In this document: positions 34,810 through 46,216 of the stretch, piece by piece
Layout: each line of letters begins with the position of its first letter
Position numbering within the stretch: the stretch's first letter is position 1
Origin: Manihot esculenta
Lineage: Eukaryota > Streptophyta > Magnoliopsida > Malpighiales > Euphorbiaceae
Direction: 5' to 3'
DNA: 64,000 bases
Assembly (NCBI RefSeq): GCF_001659605.2
Contig: NC_035174.2
Span: 24,626,027-24,690,026 of the forward strand
Notes under the pieces: model-generated
The model's database searches: none
The model's input: the letters and a program-made list of their open reading frames with translations, nothing else
Told to the model about the DNA's origin: nothing
Translations under genes and position numbers: made by a program

Positions 34810-35373
34810 TGATGTTGTTGAGATTAGATTGATGACATGGTCGAAATGGGACTGTATTGTGATTAGTTAAAACTTGCATAGGAGAAAGCGTGAGGTGGTG
34901 GTGGTGGGTGTCCACGACAACCACTTTGACGCTTAAGTCAGTGTCTCAATAAGTAGAGAAAATATAATGAACTACTGAGAGGTTTAGTGTGTTCGAATAG
35001 CGTAACTTTATTTCTGTGATTCTTATCCTTTTATACTGTAAAAGGTAGAGATGAATATATTATTTTTTTGATAATCCGGCGGTAATGTAGTCGTCTACTT
35101 GATATGCGACATCATCAGTCAAGAGATGATAATTCTGTAATCATAGACGCAATGAAAATATGCTAAACTGTACATGATAACAGTAAATTTATATCAAGAC
35201 TCGTCTTGTTGAAGGAAGGATGAGTTTTCTAGTGATAGCTCATGTATTAAAGTGTTTGGATTTTCTTTTTTTCGTGCTGATCTACGTTTTCTACGTTTTT
35301 AATCTTTACCACATGTCTTTATTTAGTAAAGACAGCTTACGACTTATTTTGAACGAATATTATATAACATCAT
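34810..35373 (-). repeat. 5' LTR of element T (564 bp)
   Basis: On the minus strand it runs from TGATGTTATATAATATTCG to CTCAACAACATCA. It matches the LTRs at 41992-42588 and 56252-56876 along most of its length. A TATA-like TATAAAAGG (minus) is at about 35026-35034. Confidence 0.85.
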
Positions 35374-36790
35374 TAATAAATTTATGTATATTAATATTAA
35401 TAAAATTTTTAAAATTAAAAAATAATTTTTAAGGAGAAAGTCATTTTATTTGAAAGTGGGTTAATTTTTCTTAAATTAATAAAATATTTCCATTAAGTAA
35501 TATTTTCAATTTTTAAATATAAAAATAAAGCAGATATTTTTAAAAAAATATTTTTCGAGAAATATATTGTAAAAAGAAGTAACTTTTCTGTGTAGATTAC
35601 GGAGTTCATTAAATACATATTTAACAAATACATTACAGAGATTTATTTAAATATATAATAAATTTGTATCCAATTAGTGCCATGCGAAGACAGCGAAGTT
35701 CCATAAACAAATTGTATCGTGTAGAGACTATTCAAAATGCATAATCAACTGCACATTAATTTAAATTTTATTAGGTGTTCTAAACTTATATAAAACAATA
35801 AAGTAACTCTCAAATTATTGAATGTAATTTTTATTATTTTATAAATAATTTATAGCATAATAAATAAAAATTAGAATATAATAAAAAGATGTTTTTTTAA
35901 TTAATAGGTCATTAATAATATGACTAGTTTGTTTTTAATTATTAATAAGATTTACTAGTTAATCGTTAAATAAAAAAAAACTTATGAATTAATGTTTCAA
36001 TTTTGAAAAATATATAAAAATATATTTAAAATTTTATAAAATCTATTAATTAATAATTTCATTAAATATTTTATTGTTTAATCTCTAAAATATGAAATAA
36101 ATTTATTAATTAATTATTTAATTTTATAAAAATATTATCTACTAATTAATTTTTTCATATCAAAATCATTTTAAATTTTTTAAAATACTCTATAATTAAA
36201 ATTAATGAAGGTATTTATTAATAGATTTTTTAAAATTCTAATTACATTTTAATATATTTTTTTTAAATTAAAAAAATTAATTAATGAATTTTTTATATTA
36301 TACAAATTAAATAGTAATTTTTTTATTGTTGTTTTATAAATTTAAATATTTAATAAGTTATAATTTTAGCTTATATATATATAATATTTCTTTAAATATA
36401 TATCCATTCTCTCATAATTTTTATTTATTTTATTAAAATTATTTTAAAATTTTTATCCGTTTTCATATATTAAATTATAATGATATAAAAATTGACTATT
36501 ATAATTCTATTAAATTTTGTTTTATTTTTAATAAATTTTTTAAAAATTATTTAATAAAATTTAAGGTATTTAATATGGAAATAATTGAAAAGTTAATATT
36601 TTTTTTAATATGTATAAAAAAATAAAATAAATAAAAATTATAGGAAGGAGTATTAAATTTATATCCACCCCAAATATTTCAATTAATGCCATGCAAAGAT
36701 AGCGAAGTTCTACCATAAACTAATTGTGTCGTGTAAAGAATAATTCAAAATACATAATGCAATGCCTTCCTTAGTAAACACCAGAAATAT
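35374..36790. other. AT-rich 5' flank of the carboxypeptidase gene with a duplicated segment
   Basis: About 100 bp at 35657-35757 (AGTGCCATGCGAAGACAGCG, then AAATTGTATCGTGTAGAGAC and ATTCAAAATGCATAAT) recur at about 36680-36770 (ATGCCATGCAAAGATAGCG, TAATTGTGTCGTGTAAAGA, ATTCAAAATACATAAT). The ~900 bp between is extremely AT-rich with many ATTAATTAAT-like words. It could be an insertion that duplicated its flank, or a duplicated promoter segment. No gene is seen. Confidence 0.6.
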
Positions 36791-36797
36791 CTCACAT

Positions 36798-36807
36798 TAT
36801 ATAAGGA
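36798..36807 (+). promoter_or_regulatory. TATA box of the S28 carboxypeptidase gene
   Basis: TTATATAAGG lies about 65 bp upstream of the start codon at 36870, leaving room for a short 5' UTR. It is the best TATA-like site in the proximal region, although the whole area is AT-rich. Confidence 0.55.
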
Positions 36808-36869
36808 TGTGCCTATTCGTACAAGCTTTAAAAAAGTAAAACTAATCAAATTTTCACATATTACTTAAA

Positions 36870-39800
36870 ATGAGGTTAACATTGCCATTCCCAGGGCTTC
36901 CATTTACGTCCTTTGCCTTGTTGTTTTTCCTCTCATTTACTACAGCACTCATACATCCTCTGCGTGGCAGAATCCGGCGACTGCCCGAGACATCCGGAAC
37001 ATCAACGTCAGAGGACTTTCAGACGTTTTATTATACTCAAACTCTGGATCATTTCAACTACAGGCCTGAAAGTTACACCACCTTCAAGCAAAGATATTTG
37101 ATCAATTTCAAGTACTGGGGTGGTGCCAATGTTAGTGCACCAATCTTTGCTTACCTTGGAGCAGAAGAGCCGATTGATGTTGATCTGTCTATTATTGGAT
37201 TTCTCACTGAGAATGCTGCCCAGTTCGGTGCTCTAGTGGTATTTATAGAGGTATACAATGCCCAAACGATACTTTAATTATGAGTATATATTGTCTTTAA
37301 CTTATAACGTGGTGATGTAATGAATTTGCCGTCTTTCTTATGGTATGTGTAGCACCGATTTTACGGGAAATCTGTACCATCCAGATCATTTATAAAAGCT
37401 CTAGGAAATGCAAACCTTCGTGGCTATTTCAACTCTGCTCAAGCTTTGGCAGATTATGCTGAGATTCTCATTTATTTAAAAAAGAAATTATCTGCCCCAT
37501 ATTCTCCTGTAATAGTCATTGGAGCATCATATGGGGGAAGTGAGTGACTGCTTTTCCTTTTCTTTTGAAACTAATAAAACAACTTAATTATAGCTATCAA
37601 TTTCTTAATTACTTATATTATTATTGTTATTATTATTTTTTATTTGTTTATTTATTTTATTATTATTATTATTATTTTTTTGTGGCTTAGTGCTGGCTTC
37701 ATGGTTCCGGCTGAAGTATCCCCATGTAGCCTTAGGAGCTCTGGCATCATCAGCTCCACTCCTTTACTTTGATAACATAACACCACAAGATGCTTACTTT
37801 TGGGTTGTCACCAAGGATTTTAGGGTAATATCAAGCAACTTAAACATTGTTTCCTCATTTTCATCTCTCTTAATTCAGATCTATCATCAAAAAAAAAAAA
37901 AAAAAAAACATACAAGAAAGTTACTATAGGGCACCATTGTTCAGTTATAATTAAATAATTAATTTGAATTGATAAAATAATTATTTTTTCAATTATCAAT
38001 TAAGTTAGTTTTGATTTGATAATTGAAATAATTAAAATAATTGATTTTTATTAATGAGTATATTAAGTATTGATGTGGCTGAAATAGAGTTGTTCCGTGG
38101 TTGATCAATTATGTAAAAAAAAAAAATGTGAGGTGATTATAATCTATGGTAACTACTATAATGTTCAAATCAGTAAACGGAAGAATATGTTAACGGCAAC
38201 CACTCCAATACTAGAGTCAGTATATTAAGAATATGACAAGTATATAGAATTATTTAAAATTTAAGAGTAATTGTAAAAGATAAATGGTATCTTTATTTCT
38301 ATCATCCTTAATTTTTATACCGCAAGAAAACTAAATCAATTATTTTATTTTTTAAAAATTTAGTTAGTATCGACTAATTGATAAGAGATTATGTTACAAG
38401 GGATAACAGGAATCTGCTGGATTGTTAGCAGTCCACTAACTTTATATAAAAATTTGACCTATTAGAAGATAACAAGTTTTAGTGAAGATCCGAATGCTAA
38501 TGTGTCCGAATTTTTTTTTCACAGTCGAAACTGTGCATTAATTTATCAGTATTTTTGTTATGTGGTTCTATACTATAATAATAACTTATAATTTATTTTA
38601 ATTGATTGTTGTATTATATCAACGTGAGTACCATAAAATATCGTGTCATAGATGTACAATGGAATAGAATTGGAGAAAAATTTTCCAGTCATCATATCAA
38701 TAGCCCAATTAATAATCAAATGTCCAACATATGACTCAAATTCTATGCTTTGCAGGAAGCTAGCGAGAGTTGCTACCAAACTATACGGAAATCATGGAGC
38801 GAAATCGATAACGTGGCTTCACAGACAAATGGTCTTTCAATTCTTAGCAAAAGATTCAACACTTGCTAGTAAATACACAACTTCGTCTCAATTAATACGT
38901 CATAATTAATTAAATTTCATAGTTTGGATTAATTTGTTGCTTAAGGATTAAAAATGCTTTTTTTTATCTCACAAGTACTTTTGTATCTTTTTCCCCATGG
39001 CAGTCCTCTCAAAGATCCTTCAGATCTTAGAGAATTCTTAATCTCCATGTATGCTAATGCAGCCCAATATGATGCACCACCAGAATATCCAGTTAATATG
39101 ATATGTGATGCCATTGATGAAGGTCCTCTTGGGGAAGATATTCTCAGCAAAATATATGCGGGTGTTGTTGCCTCTTCTGGTACCAGTCCTTGCTATGTAA
39201 ATCCGCACGTTACCCTAACTGAAACAGACTTGGGATGGGAGTGGCAGGTATAAATATTCATAATATTTTGTAGTCTAAATGCAATCCACCATGGACTAAA
39301 TACACCAATTTTAAATACTTGTATTTTGAGTTTATCTATAGGGGTATAAACGAACAAAGTTTTAAAAAGTTCAAGTTTGATTCGTTAAAATTTCTTCGAG
39401 CTTGAACTGAATTTGAGTTTTATTCATTTCGAACTCGAGCCGAGTATTAAGAAGTTCAAGCATGACTCGAGTTTAGACGAGTCAAGTTTTTATCGAGTTT
39501 AGTATCGAATAGTTCACGAGTAGTTCAATTTATTTACATGTATAACGAGTTTTAGTTTAAAACTAATTAATAGGTTTAAAACTAAAATAATTTTAGTTAA
39601 ATAAATATATTTTCAAATTAGCCCGTAAACTTATAAGAATGAGTTTTTAAATATTAATGATTCAAATATATGCAAATTTAAGGTATAACTAAACTATGTA
39701 AAGTTGAATTTTAGAAAATTTAGATTTGACTCATGAAAGTATATGTAGGGTTTTAATTTATTTCTTTTATAATAATAATCTCAACTTACTTAATAACACT

Positions 39801-41345
39801 GTTTATGAGCCTATTCGCAGATTGCTCATGAACTCAGAAACGAGTCGAGCTCACGAGTCTTAACGAACCGAATATTATGGAGCTCAAATTTGGTTCGTTT
39901 ACCAAACGAGTCTAAAAATTAAGTTCGAGTTTGACTTGTTTAGAAATCGAGTCGAATTCAGTCGAGTTTTTATCGAACCGAATATCAAGTAGCTCATGAA
40001 TGATTTGGTTCATTTACACCCCTATTTATCTATATAAGCTCCATATACATAAATATATATATACTCATTAAATTCAAATTTTAATTATGAAACACACGAA
40101 AATCTAAATAAAATTAAAAGGTATATATTTACTGTTTTTTCTTTTTTTTTTTATGATGATATATATACCTGACATGTAGTTATTGCGCAAAATTATAGAC
40201 ATGTAGTGAGATAGTGCACCCAGAAGGCATACTCAATAATTCCATGTTCCCTCTTGATCCTTTTATACTAAGCAGTCGTATCAAGCAATGCAAAACCGAA
40301 TTTGGTGTTGTGCCTAGGCCTCATTGGATCACCACATACTACGGAGGCCAGGTAAGATTGTTAATTAAAAGTAATTGATTATTTAAAAAAAAAAAATCAA
40401 ACTCTTTCATATAGAAAATGTCAAGCTTTTATGGTTTTTAAGCTTTCTTCATATCAAATATTTAATTTCAGGATATAAAATTAATTCTTCAAAGGTTTGG
40501 CAGCAACATTATCTTCTCCAATGGACTCAGAGACCCTTTAAGTAGTGGCGGGTATATACCAACGCTAACTATGTCTGATTAATTGTGTTAATTGATTGCT
40601 TGATTTAATTTAATATCTAACTATGTCTGATTAATTGTGTTAATGGATTGCTTGATTTAATTTAATTTCTACGTGTAAATGGAACAGGGTACTAGAGAAC
40701 ATATCTGATACACTTCTTGCTGTCTACACAATCAACGGTATGTTTAATATATTTATTGCACAATCACATCAGATAACGTAAATTCGTTATGAATTTACAT
40801 TGATTTGGAATAGAAATAATATATTCTTATAAAAGTTTTAGACTCTTCTCCTAAAACTAACTTTTGAGTGAATAAAATTTAGCCTAAATTTAATACGGTA
40901 TGAAAGTCTCTTCCCTAATATTGAACCTCTCGGTGTAGTTTTGGACACGAAGAAAATGTGTTGAATCTCTTATGGTAACTTTTGAGATGAGTTAGGTATA
41001 ATATAAATTAATTTAATAAATTTTATAGGTAAAATAAATAAAATTTTACATATATATATATATCCTAAATTCATATCAAATGATCAACTCAGGTAAATTT
41101 ATTAATTAATTATTTGCTTTTAAAGCTACCATTCCTTTTTTTATATATATTAAAAATGGGCAGGATTATTTGCTATACAATCAGTTAATGGAGTTAATAT
41201 GGCAGGTTCTCATGCATTGGATGTGCTTCGAGTAGAAGCAAGTGATCCACAGTGGTTAATCATGCAACGAAAGACAGAAGTTGAGATAATTAAGGGATGG
41301 ATTGCTAAGTACTACGCTGATCTTCTTGCCTACAAACGTTATTAG
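36870..41345 (+). CDS. Serine carboxypeptidase S28 family protein (lysosomal Pro-X carboxypeptidase-like)
   Basis: Predicted exons: 36870-37250, 37353-37539, 37691-37824, 38756-38868, 39004-39247, 40199-40351, 40472-40551, 40688-40737, 41206-41345. All introns are GT-AG and phases agree, giving 493 residues, normal for this family. An N-terminal hydrophobic signal peptide (about residues 1-26) suggests entry to the secretory pathway (vacuole or apoplast). Family motifs: [12 protein letters not shown] near residue 52, HRFYGKS at 128, catalytic Ser186 in [27 protein letters not shown] near 395, catalytic Asp425 in SNGLRDPL and His450 in GSHALD. S28 enzymes cleave peptides after proline. Exon 9 could instead start at 41164, adding 14 residues, but 41206 gives the family-like VYTINGSHALD junction. 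No stop or frameshift was found, so the gene appears functional although retroelements flank it and intron 3 and intron 5 contain transposon sequence. Confidence 0.88.
38068..38480 (-). repeat. Decayed Tat-like solo LTR in intron 3
   Basis: The segment from TGATGTGGCTGAAATAGAG onward follows the LTRs at 34810 and 41992 in order: GTGAGGTG, CGGCAACCACTCCAATACT, AGAGTCAGT, a block near CATCCTTAATTTTTATACCG (cf. CTTTTATACTGTAA) and ATAAGAGAT. It is strongly mutated, so it is much older than element T. Ends are approximate and no duplication is visible. Confidence 0.55.
39339..40024. mobile_element. Non-autonomous hAT-type element (686 bp) in intron 5
   Basis: Terminal inverted repeats TAGGGGTATAAACGAAC (left) and TAGGGGTGTAAATGAACC (reverse complement of right) bound the segment. 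A perfect 8-bp duplication TTTATCTA flanks it (39331-39338 and 40025-40032), the size typical of hAT transposons. The interior is rich in TCGAG/CTCGA words and has no transposase. It fills most of the 951-bp intron. Confidence 0.85.
40565..40668. repeat. 52-bp tandem duplication in intron 7
   Basis: CTAACTATGTCTGATTAATT starts copies at 40565 and 40617. The two 52-bp units are nearly identical (ATTGATTG versus ATGGATTG). They lie wholly within the intron and leave the splice sites intact. Confidence 0.9.
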
Positions 41346-41551
41346 TCAGCATATCTCATGTAAACTTATCAAAATAAATATAATAATCAAAACTGCAGAA
41401 AGAAAAGTTTCCCATGTATGGGAAAATATTATATTAATAATAATACATGCTAATGAGGAATAAATTGCACAACTCCTTTTACAATGCCGATGGGGAGTAA
41501 ATAATTTACAATTTATTTAAATTGTAAACTAAAAGAAAATTTGTCTACATT

Positions 41552-41991
41552 CACTGCAAAAAAAAAAATTACGAACGAAAAATATCTGTCTATAATGAAT
41601 GAAAATTCGTTTGTAATTATTTTTATAATCAAAACGAATGGAATACCTTCCTGTAAATTTTGTTTATAATTCTATTACAAATAAATTTTAGCATCCATTT
41701 GTGTTACAAACATACCGTAAAATAAATTGTCCGTTTATTTCACAAATAAATATATAAATTCATTTGTAATTTTTCAATAGTTGCAACTAATAATTTACAA
41801 ACGGATTTTGTATTATAAATATATCTAGTTATAATTTATTTGCAGTCTATTGTAATTTGTCTGTTTGTAAAAAGTTTGTAATCTTTTTATATTGTAAATG
41901 GTTTTCCTTTTATATAATATTTGTAATGTGTTTATATTACAAATAGATTTTCCAGTTTGTAATTGTTTACATTACAAATGAACTTCATTTA
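41552..41991. mobile_element. Probable CACTA-type transposon terminus
   Basis: CACTGCAAAAAAAA at 41552 resembles a CACTA terminal repeat. The following 430 bp contain many direct and inverted copies of words such as TTACAAACGGA, ATTACAAATGAA and TTTGTAAT, like the subterminal arrays of CACTA elements. The segment is cut off by the Tat-like LTR at 41992. No transposase and no partner end were found. Confidence 0.4.
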
Positions 41992-42588
41992 TGATATTGC
42001 TGAAAATAAACTGATGACGTTGTTGGAATGGAACTGTGCTGTAATTGGCTAATCTTGCAGGACAGAGAAAGTGAGGTGGTGGATACCCACGGCAGCCACT
42101 CCAATGCTCAAATCAGTAAATTAGAGAAAATAATGAATGAAGAACATTAAAGTATTTATGTTGGAGAGTAGCGTACCTTTATCTCTTTGTTCATTCTCCT
42201 TTTATACTGTAAGAAAATAAGAATAAATATAGTATTTCCTGATAATCTAGCGATGATGTGGCCAGTTCATTGGTAAAAGATCTTCATTGGCTAATTGGTT
42301 GGGAATTCCGCAATCAAAGGCATGAAGGAGATATGGTAAATTGTAGCTGTTAACGGTAACTTTCTTATGGAGTCTCATCTTGAAGTTATGAGGATGAGTC
42401 TTATCCGACCTTAGGCCAACCTATGCTTAAGCGCCTGGGTCTCTTTTTCTCTTTAGATCTGAGCATCATGGTTGTCCGGACCTTCCTTTCTATGGATGGG
42501 ATCTCATATTGATTTATCAGGTCCTTGCCACGTAGACCAGTCTTATGGTGACAACTCACTGTCTATTTTGAGCGAGTCTCATATAGCA
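41992..42588 (-). repeat. LTR of a Tat-like gypsy element (minus strand, ~597 bp)
   Basis: It aligns with 34810-35373 and 56252-56876: TGATGACGTTGTTGGAATGG, GTGAGGTGGTGG, CCACTCCAATGCTC, TTTTATACTGTAAG and TGATAATCTAGCGATGATG. On its element-internal side it is followed by a purine-rich tract (minus strand near 42589-42605), so it is a 3' LTR. No matching duplication is seen because the other end is missing. Confidence 0.75.
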
Positions 42589-42769
42589 GAGGTCCCTCCG
42601 CTGGTTTTTGATTCTTTCGATTCAAATGTGACAGTTGTCTTCATAATCTAGATCATGTGGCTTATTTGTCTGGACTGAGTGCATGATGTCCTTGCTTTCT
42701 TCTTGCTTGCTTTGCCGAACAGTTAGGTTTGAGATCTTGTCTTAGCAAAAAATGATCCTAGTGATATAA

Positions 42770-43500
42770 TAATGCCTTGATAAATTTTTGGACATTTTTC
42801 ATCCCTTGTGCGCTCCTAGGCCTTTTGCAGTGTTGTCCTGCTTCCAGGCATTTTCTAGCACTGGCGTGCTTCCGGGTTTTCTCCAGCCCTGACGAGCTTT
42901 CTGGCATCAAATGCCGTTGCGAGCTTCCAGACCTTTTTCTAGTCCTTACGAACTCCGTGGCCTTTTTTAGCCTTTACTGGCTTCCAAGCATTTTCTAGCC
43001 CTAGTGTGCTTCCGGGCTTTCTCTAGCCCTGACGAGCTTTGGGCATCAAATGCCTTTCTGAGCTTTCGAGCATACAAGCTCCTTGGCCTTTTCTAGCCTT
43101 TATGGGCATTTTTCTAGCCTTGATCCTAGCCCTGACATGCCTTCGGGCTTTCTAGCATCAAATGTCTTGACGAGCTTCTGGGCATTTTTCTAGCGCTTGC
43201 AAGCTTTCGAGCTTTCTCTAGCCATGACGAGCTTTCTAGCATCCAATGCCTTTGCGAGCTTCTAGATATTTTTCTAACCCTTACAAGCTCCTTGGCCTTT
43301 TTTAGCTTTTACTGGCATTTTTCTAGTCCTGATCTTAGACCTGACGCGCCTTCGAGATTTCTAGCATCAAATGCCTTGATGAGCTTCCTGGCATTTTTCT
43401 ACCCATTTTTATCTTTCGGGCTTTATCAAGCTTTCTGGCATCCAATGCCTTTATGAGCTTCTAAGCATTTTTCAGCTGTAGCGTACTTCCAGACTTTCTT
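42770..43500. repeat. Degenerate tandem repeats next to the Tat-like 3' LTR
   Basis: Phrases such as GAGCTTTCTGGCATCAAATG, CATTTTTCTAGCCCTGA and CTCCTTGGCCTTTTTTAGC recur six to eight times with irregular spacing of about 60-130 bp. The sequence is unrelated to the repeats of elements X2, T and T3, though it holds the same position relative to the LTR. It ends abruptly near 43500 at unrelated Athila-like sequence. Confidence 0.8.
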
Positions 43501-43519
43501 CGTCCGGGCCAGTGGCGGC

Positions 43520-44783
43520 AGCTAGGTCTACCCAAACCAATACGCATGCCAACAGATAGCGACGAAGAGCCAATCGTCAATCCACCACCCATTACGGACA
43601 TCACCGCTGAAGGTCAACAGCTGAAGCATCTCTTCGCAATTCATCGATGCCGGTGACCAACACTTATCGTCGTCGTCCATAGCACCACATTCCGAAACTC
43701 AGGCAGTCGAAAAGGGAACTCCCCTAGCCACACCAATGCCATCAGAACCCCCTTCAGATGGTCACAGACATAAGTGCCAAATACCCATAGTCTCAATATG
43801 GCAACTTAGCACTAAGCACCGCATGGAAGCCTCAACTAGCAGGCCAGCTACAACTTCTGAGGGAAACAACAGCAAAGGAGATTTGCCCAAACCCATAGCT
43901 ATGGATAATGCAGCGAAGGCTCTGGCCTTCAACAAACAAACAGAACACATTAGGTTTAAGCATATCTCTTCCTTTCCCTACCACCCAGGTAAATTTTTGC
44001 ACTCTGAAACACTCGATGCACTAGGAATTCGAACAGAAACAGACTCTCTTGTTGATAACATCGGTTGGGGCACATTCTTTCATCTACACATGCTAGCATT
44101 CACAAAACTCATTCAAGAGTTCTTCTACATCTTCTTCTTTGATAAAACTGCCATGGAAACCGTGCAAACATCCGATACAGTCAGTTTCAGATTGATAGGA
44201 CAATGATTTTGTATGTCCATGCATGAATTCAATTCTGCATTGGGTTTTGATTGCCAAAATATTATCTGTGATTATCCTGATGAATTCAATGCTAATACTG
44301 TGTATGCTGAATTATGTGACAACCACCCTGATTCTTACTCCCTCATCAGATCCAAACACTTGTATTTATGCAATCCTTGCTTAAAATACTTGCATAGATT
44401 TCTAGCCTATACTTTCTCTGGACGAAAAGATGCACTGAACATACTCACCAAAACTGAACTCTACATCCTTTAGAGTATGGTAACTAAGCAAAATGTTAAT
44501 TTTGGATTCTGGGTTGCCACACAAATTTCTAGCATACTAACTTATCATCGCCCTTTTAATCCTTGGGCATGTCATCACCTTACTTACAGTTAATTTGAAA
44601 ATTCTGCATCTTGAGCATATTGACCTCACCCTAACCGACGAGCCAACCCCACTGGATTTACGTGTCTTAGATGACATGGGGTTGCTTCATCAGGTTAGGG
44701 GTGTTTTCTCTCTTGCACCTGCAGGACTAGTGATACCATGCCACGAGCATGTCTTCCAAGAAAATGCTACACATCAAGCATAA
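43520..44783 (+). pseudogene. Extra ORF of a second Athila-like element (ATHILA ORF-1-type domain), broken
   Basis: A frame with ATG at 43736 reads a Ser/Thr/Pro-rich start, then KFLHSETLDALGIRTETDSL, VDNIGWGTFFHLHMLAF, LIQEFFYIFF, VSFRLIGQ, stop TGA (44204-44206), MHEFNSALGFDCQN, YLHRFLAYTFSGRKDALNIL, TKTELYIL, stop TAG (44471-44473), MVTKQNVNFGFWVATQ. After a frameshift near 44560 it continues HIDLTLTDEPTPLDLRVLDD. This pattern is typical of the extra ORF of Athila-lineage elements (Pfam ATHILA / putative plant transposon domain, from memory). Both stops are single-base changes away from Trp. The upstream part of the element is missing. Molecular function is unknown. Confidence 0.7.
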
Positions 44784-45033
44784 GCTTCCTAGGCAATAGC
44801 CCCACCTATAGTAGTGCAGCAAGCAGTAGAAGAAGCACCTACTAGTGCACCACAAAACCCCTCCACAGAGACCCGCCTGGACTGAATTGAAGAAAGAATT
44901 TTGCACATGGAGGAAATGCTGCAGCTACTAGTGACTCACCTTTTGTCTAGAGACCATCAATGCCCTTGATTTGGCCACTGATTTTCCCAAATCACACACC
45001 CCAAAAAGTCCCTTTCTCTTTATATATTTCACA

Positions 45034-45964
45034 TTGAGACAATGGCTAGGCTAGGTGTGGGGGTATTTTTGTACTCTTTTGATTGACTCACTGTATATAG
45101 TTTTAGTTCTTAAAACATGCATGTTTCTTTTCACACATTTTTATTTTCTATTTCCTTTTCTTTTGAACTTACACATATTTTCCCAACTCGTTTTCTCCTA
45201 TATGGACAAAAATTGTTAAATTTTTGCTTTACTTAGCAAGACAGGTAGGTTAAATGAGCCTCCTTTCTCATAATCCCATTGATTTACCAACTCTTTAAAC
45301 CTGAATTGAATCACTTGTGGTGAATTGCGTTCATTTTGGGAGTTTCTTTTTAAATTGAATCTTTAAGCTCATCGTGGTCAAGAGAGAATAATAAACATGA
45401 AAATGTGTGTAATGGAAAATAACTCATACAGCAATTATTGTTTTGATTTGCCCAAATCATTATGAAAAGTAAAGAAAAATCAACAAAGTTAAAAGGCACA
45501 AAGCACAAATCCAAAAACCCATTCTAATGGTCAAGGACTATGAACAGAGCTAGTAGCTACTTGAAAAAGTGACCAACTAAGTAACCAGGGGTGGGTATCA
45601 CAAATATGCACCTTCGCGTAAAAATGTTGATAACTTTTTCAAGCAAAATAAAAGTGCATAAAGCTGAACAAAAGTGGTTAAAAGAAGGGCAAATCACTCC
45701 CAAGGTTGCATAGTCAAACTAAACAAAAATTTGTGCATGAATAAATAAATTTTCTCTCTAAAGGAAGACAACTCTCAACTACGGTGAGTGAAAGAAAATA
45801 AGAAAAGGAGTAACCTTAGTGCATGTACATTATACTGCAATACTTCAAATTAGGAGTCTAAGGTGGTAAATTAAGTAGTAGTTAGGATCAAGAAGAAAAG
45901 GGGGCTTGATTGACTAAGTTGTTTATTGCTTGAGAATAAGCAAGAAGTTAGGTGTAGGGGTGTT
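45034..45964 (+). other. Conserved 3' noncoding block between two polypurine-like motifs, second Athila-like element
   Basis: Motif TTGAGACAATGGCTAGG...TAGGTGTGGGGGT starts at 45034. TTGAGAATAAGC...TTAGGTGTAGGGGTG starts at 45930 and leads straight into the 3' LTR. The 896-bp spacing nearly equals the 903 bp in the other element. Shared segments in between include AACTCTTTAAACCTGAATTG near 45292 and GACTATGAACAGAGC near 45537. No long ORF is present. Confidence 0.7.
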
Positions 45965-46216
45965 TGATCAAGCATAATTTAGGCAAATTTTTACTATTAT
46001 TATTGATGCTAAATTATGCATTTTCTAGCTAATTTTGTGCTTTTGATAATATTTTACAGAAAATAAAAAAAAATTGAAGATTTGGTAAAAAATGGCCTAA
46101 AATACATGAAAAGTTAATTTGGCTAGAGCAATTTGGGCAAATTACCATCAAGAATGACCAAGGAGGCCGCACAAGTATATGGAAGCAAGAAGCTAAAACT
46201 CAAGATTTTGATGTGC

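Larger units (their letters stand above)
18337..35373 (-). mobile_element. Tat-like gypsy element T, minus strand, carrying nested insertions
   Basis: Its LTRs (34810-35373 as 5' LTR and 18337-18523 as an internally deleted 3' LTR) share ends TGATGTT...AACATCA and are flanked by a perfect duplication TTAAT (18332-18336 and 35374-35378). In element order: 5' LTR, primer site, gag, 79-bp minisatellite, then an ORF on the opposite strand, a purine-rich tract and the 3' LTR. Two elements inserted later: a solo LTR (19310-21587) and an Athila-like element (23034-31705). Without these it is about 6.1 kb and has no pol. Confidence 0.85.

Noticed and set aside
41164..41205. Use of the first AG acceptor as the main start of the last carboxypeptidase exon
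   Set aside because: It inserts 14 residues just before the catalytic-His segment; the next in-frame AG at 41205 restores the family pattern. Kept only as a possible alternative isoform.
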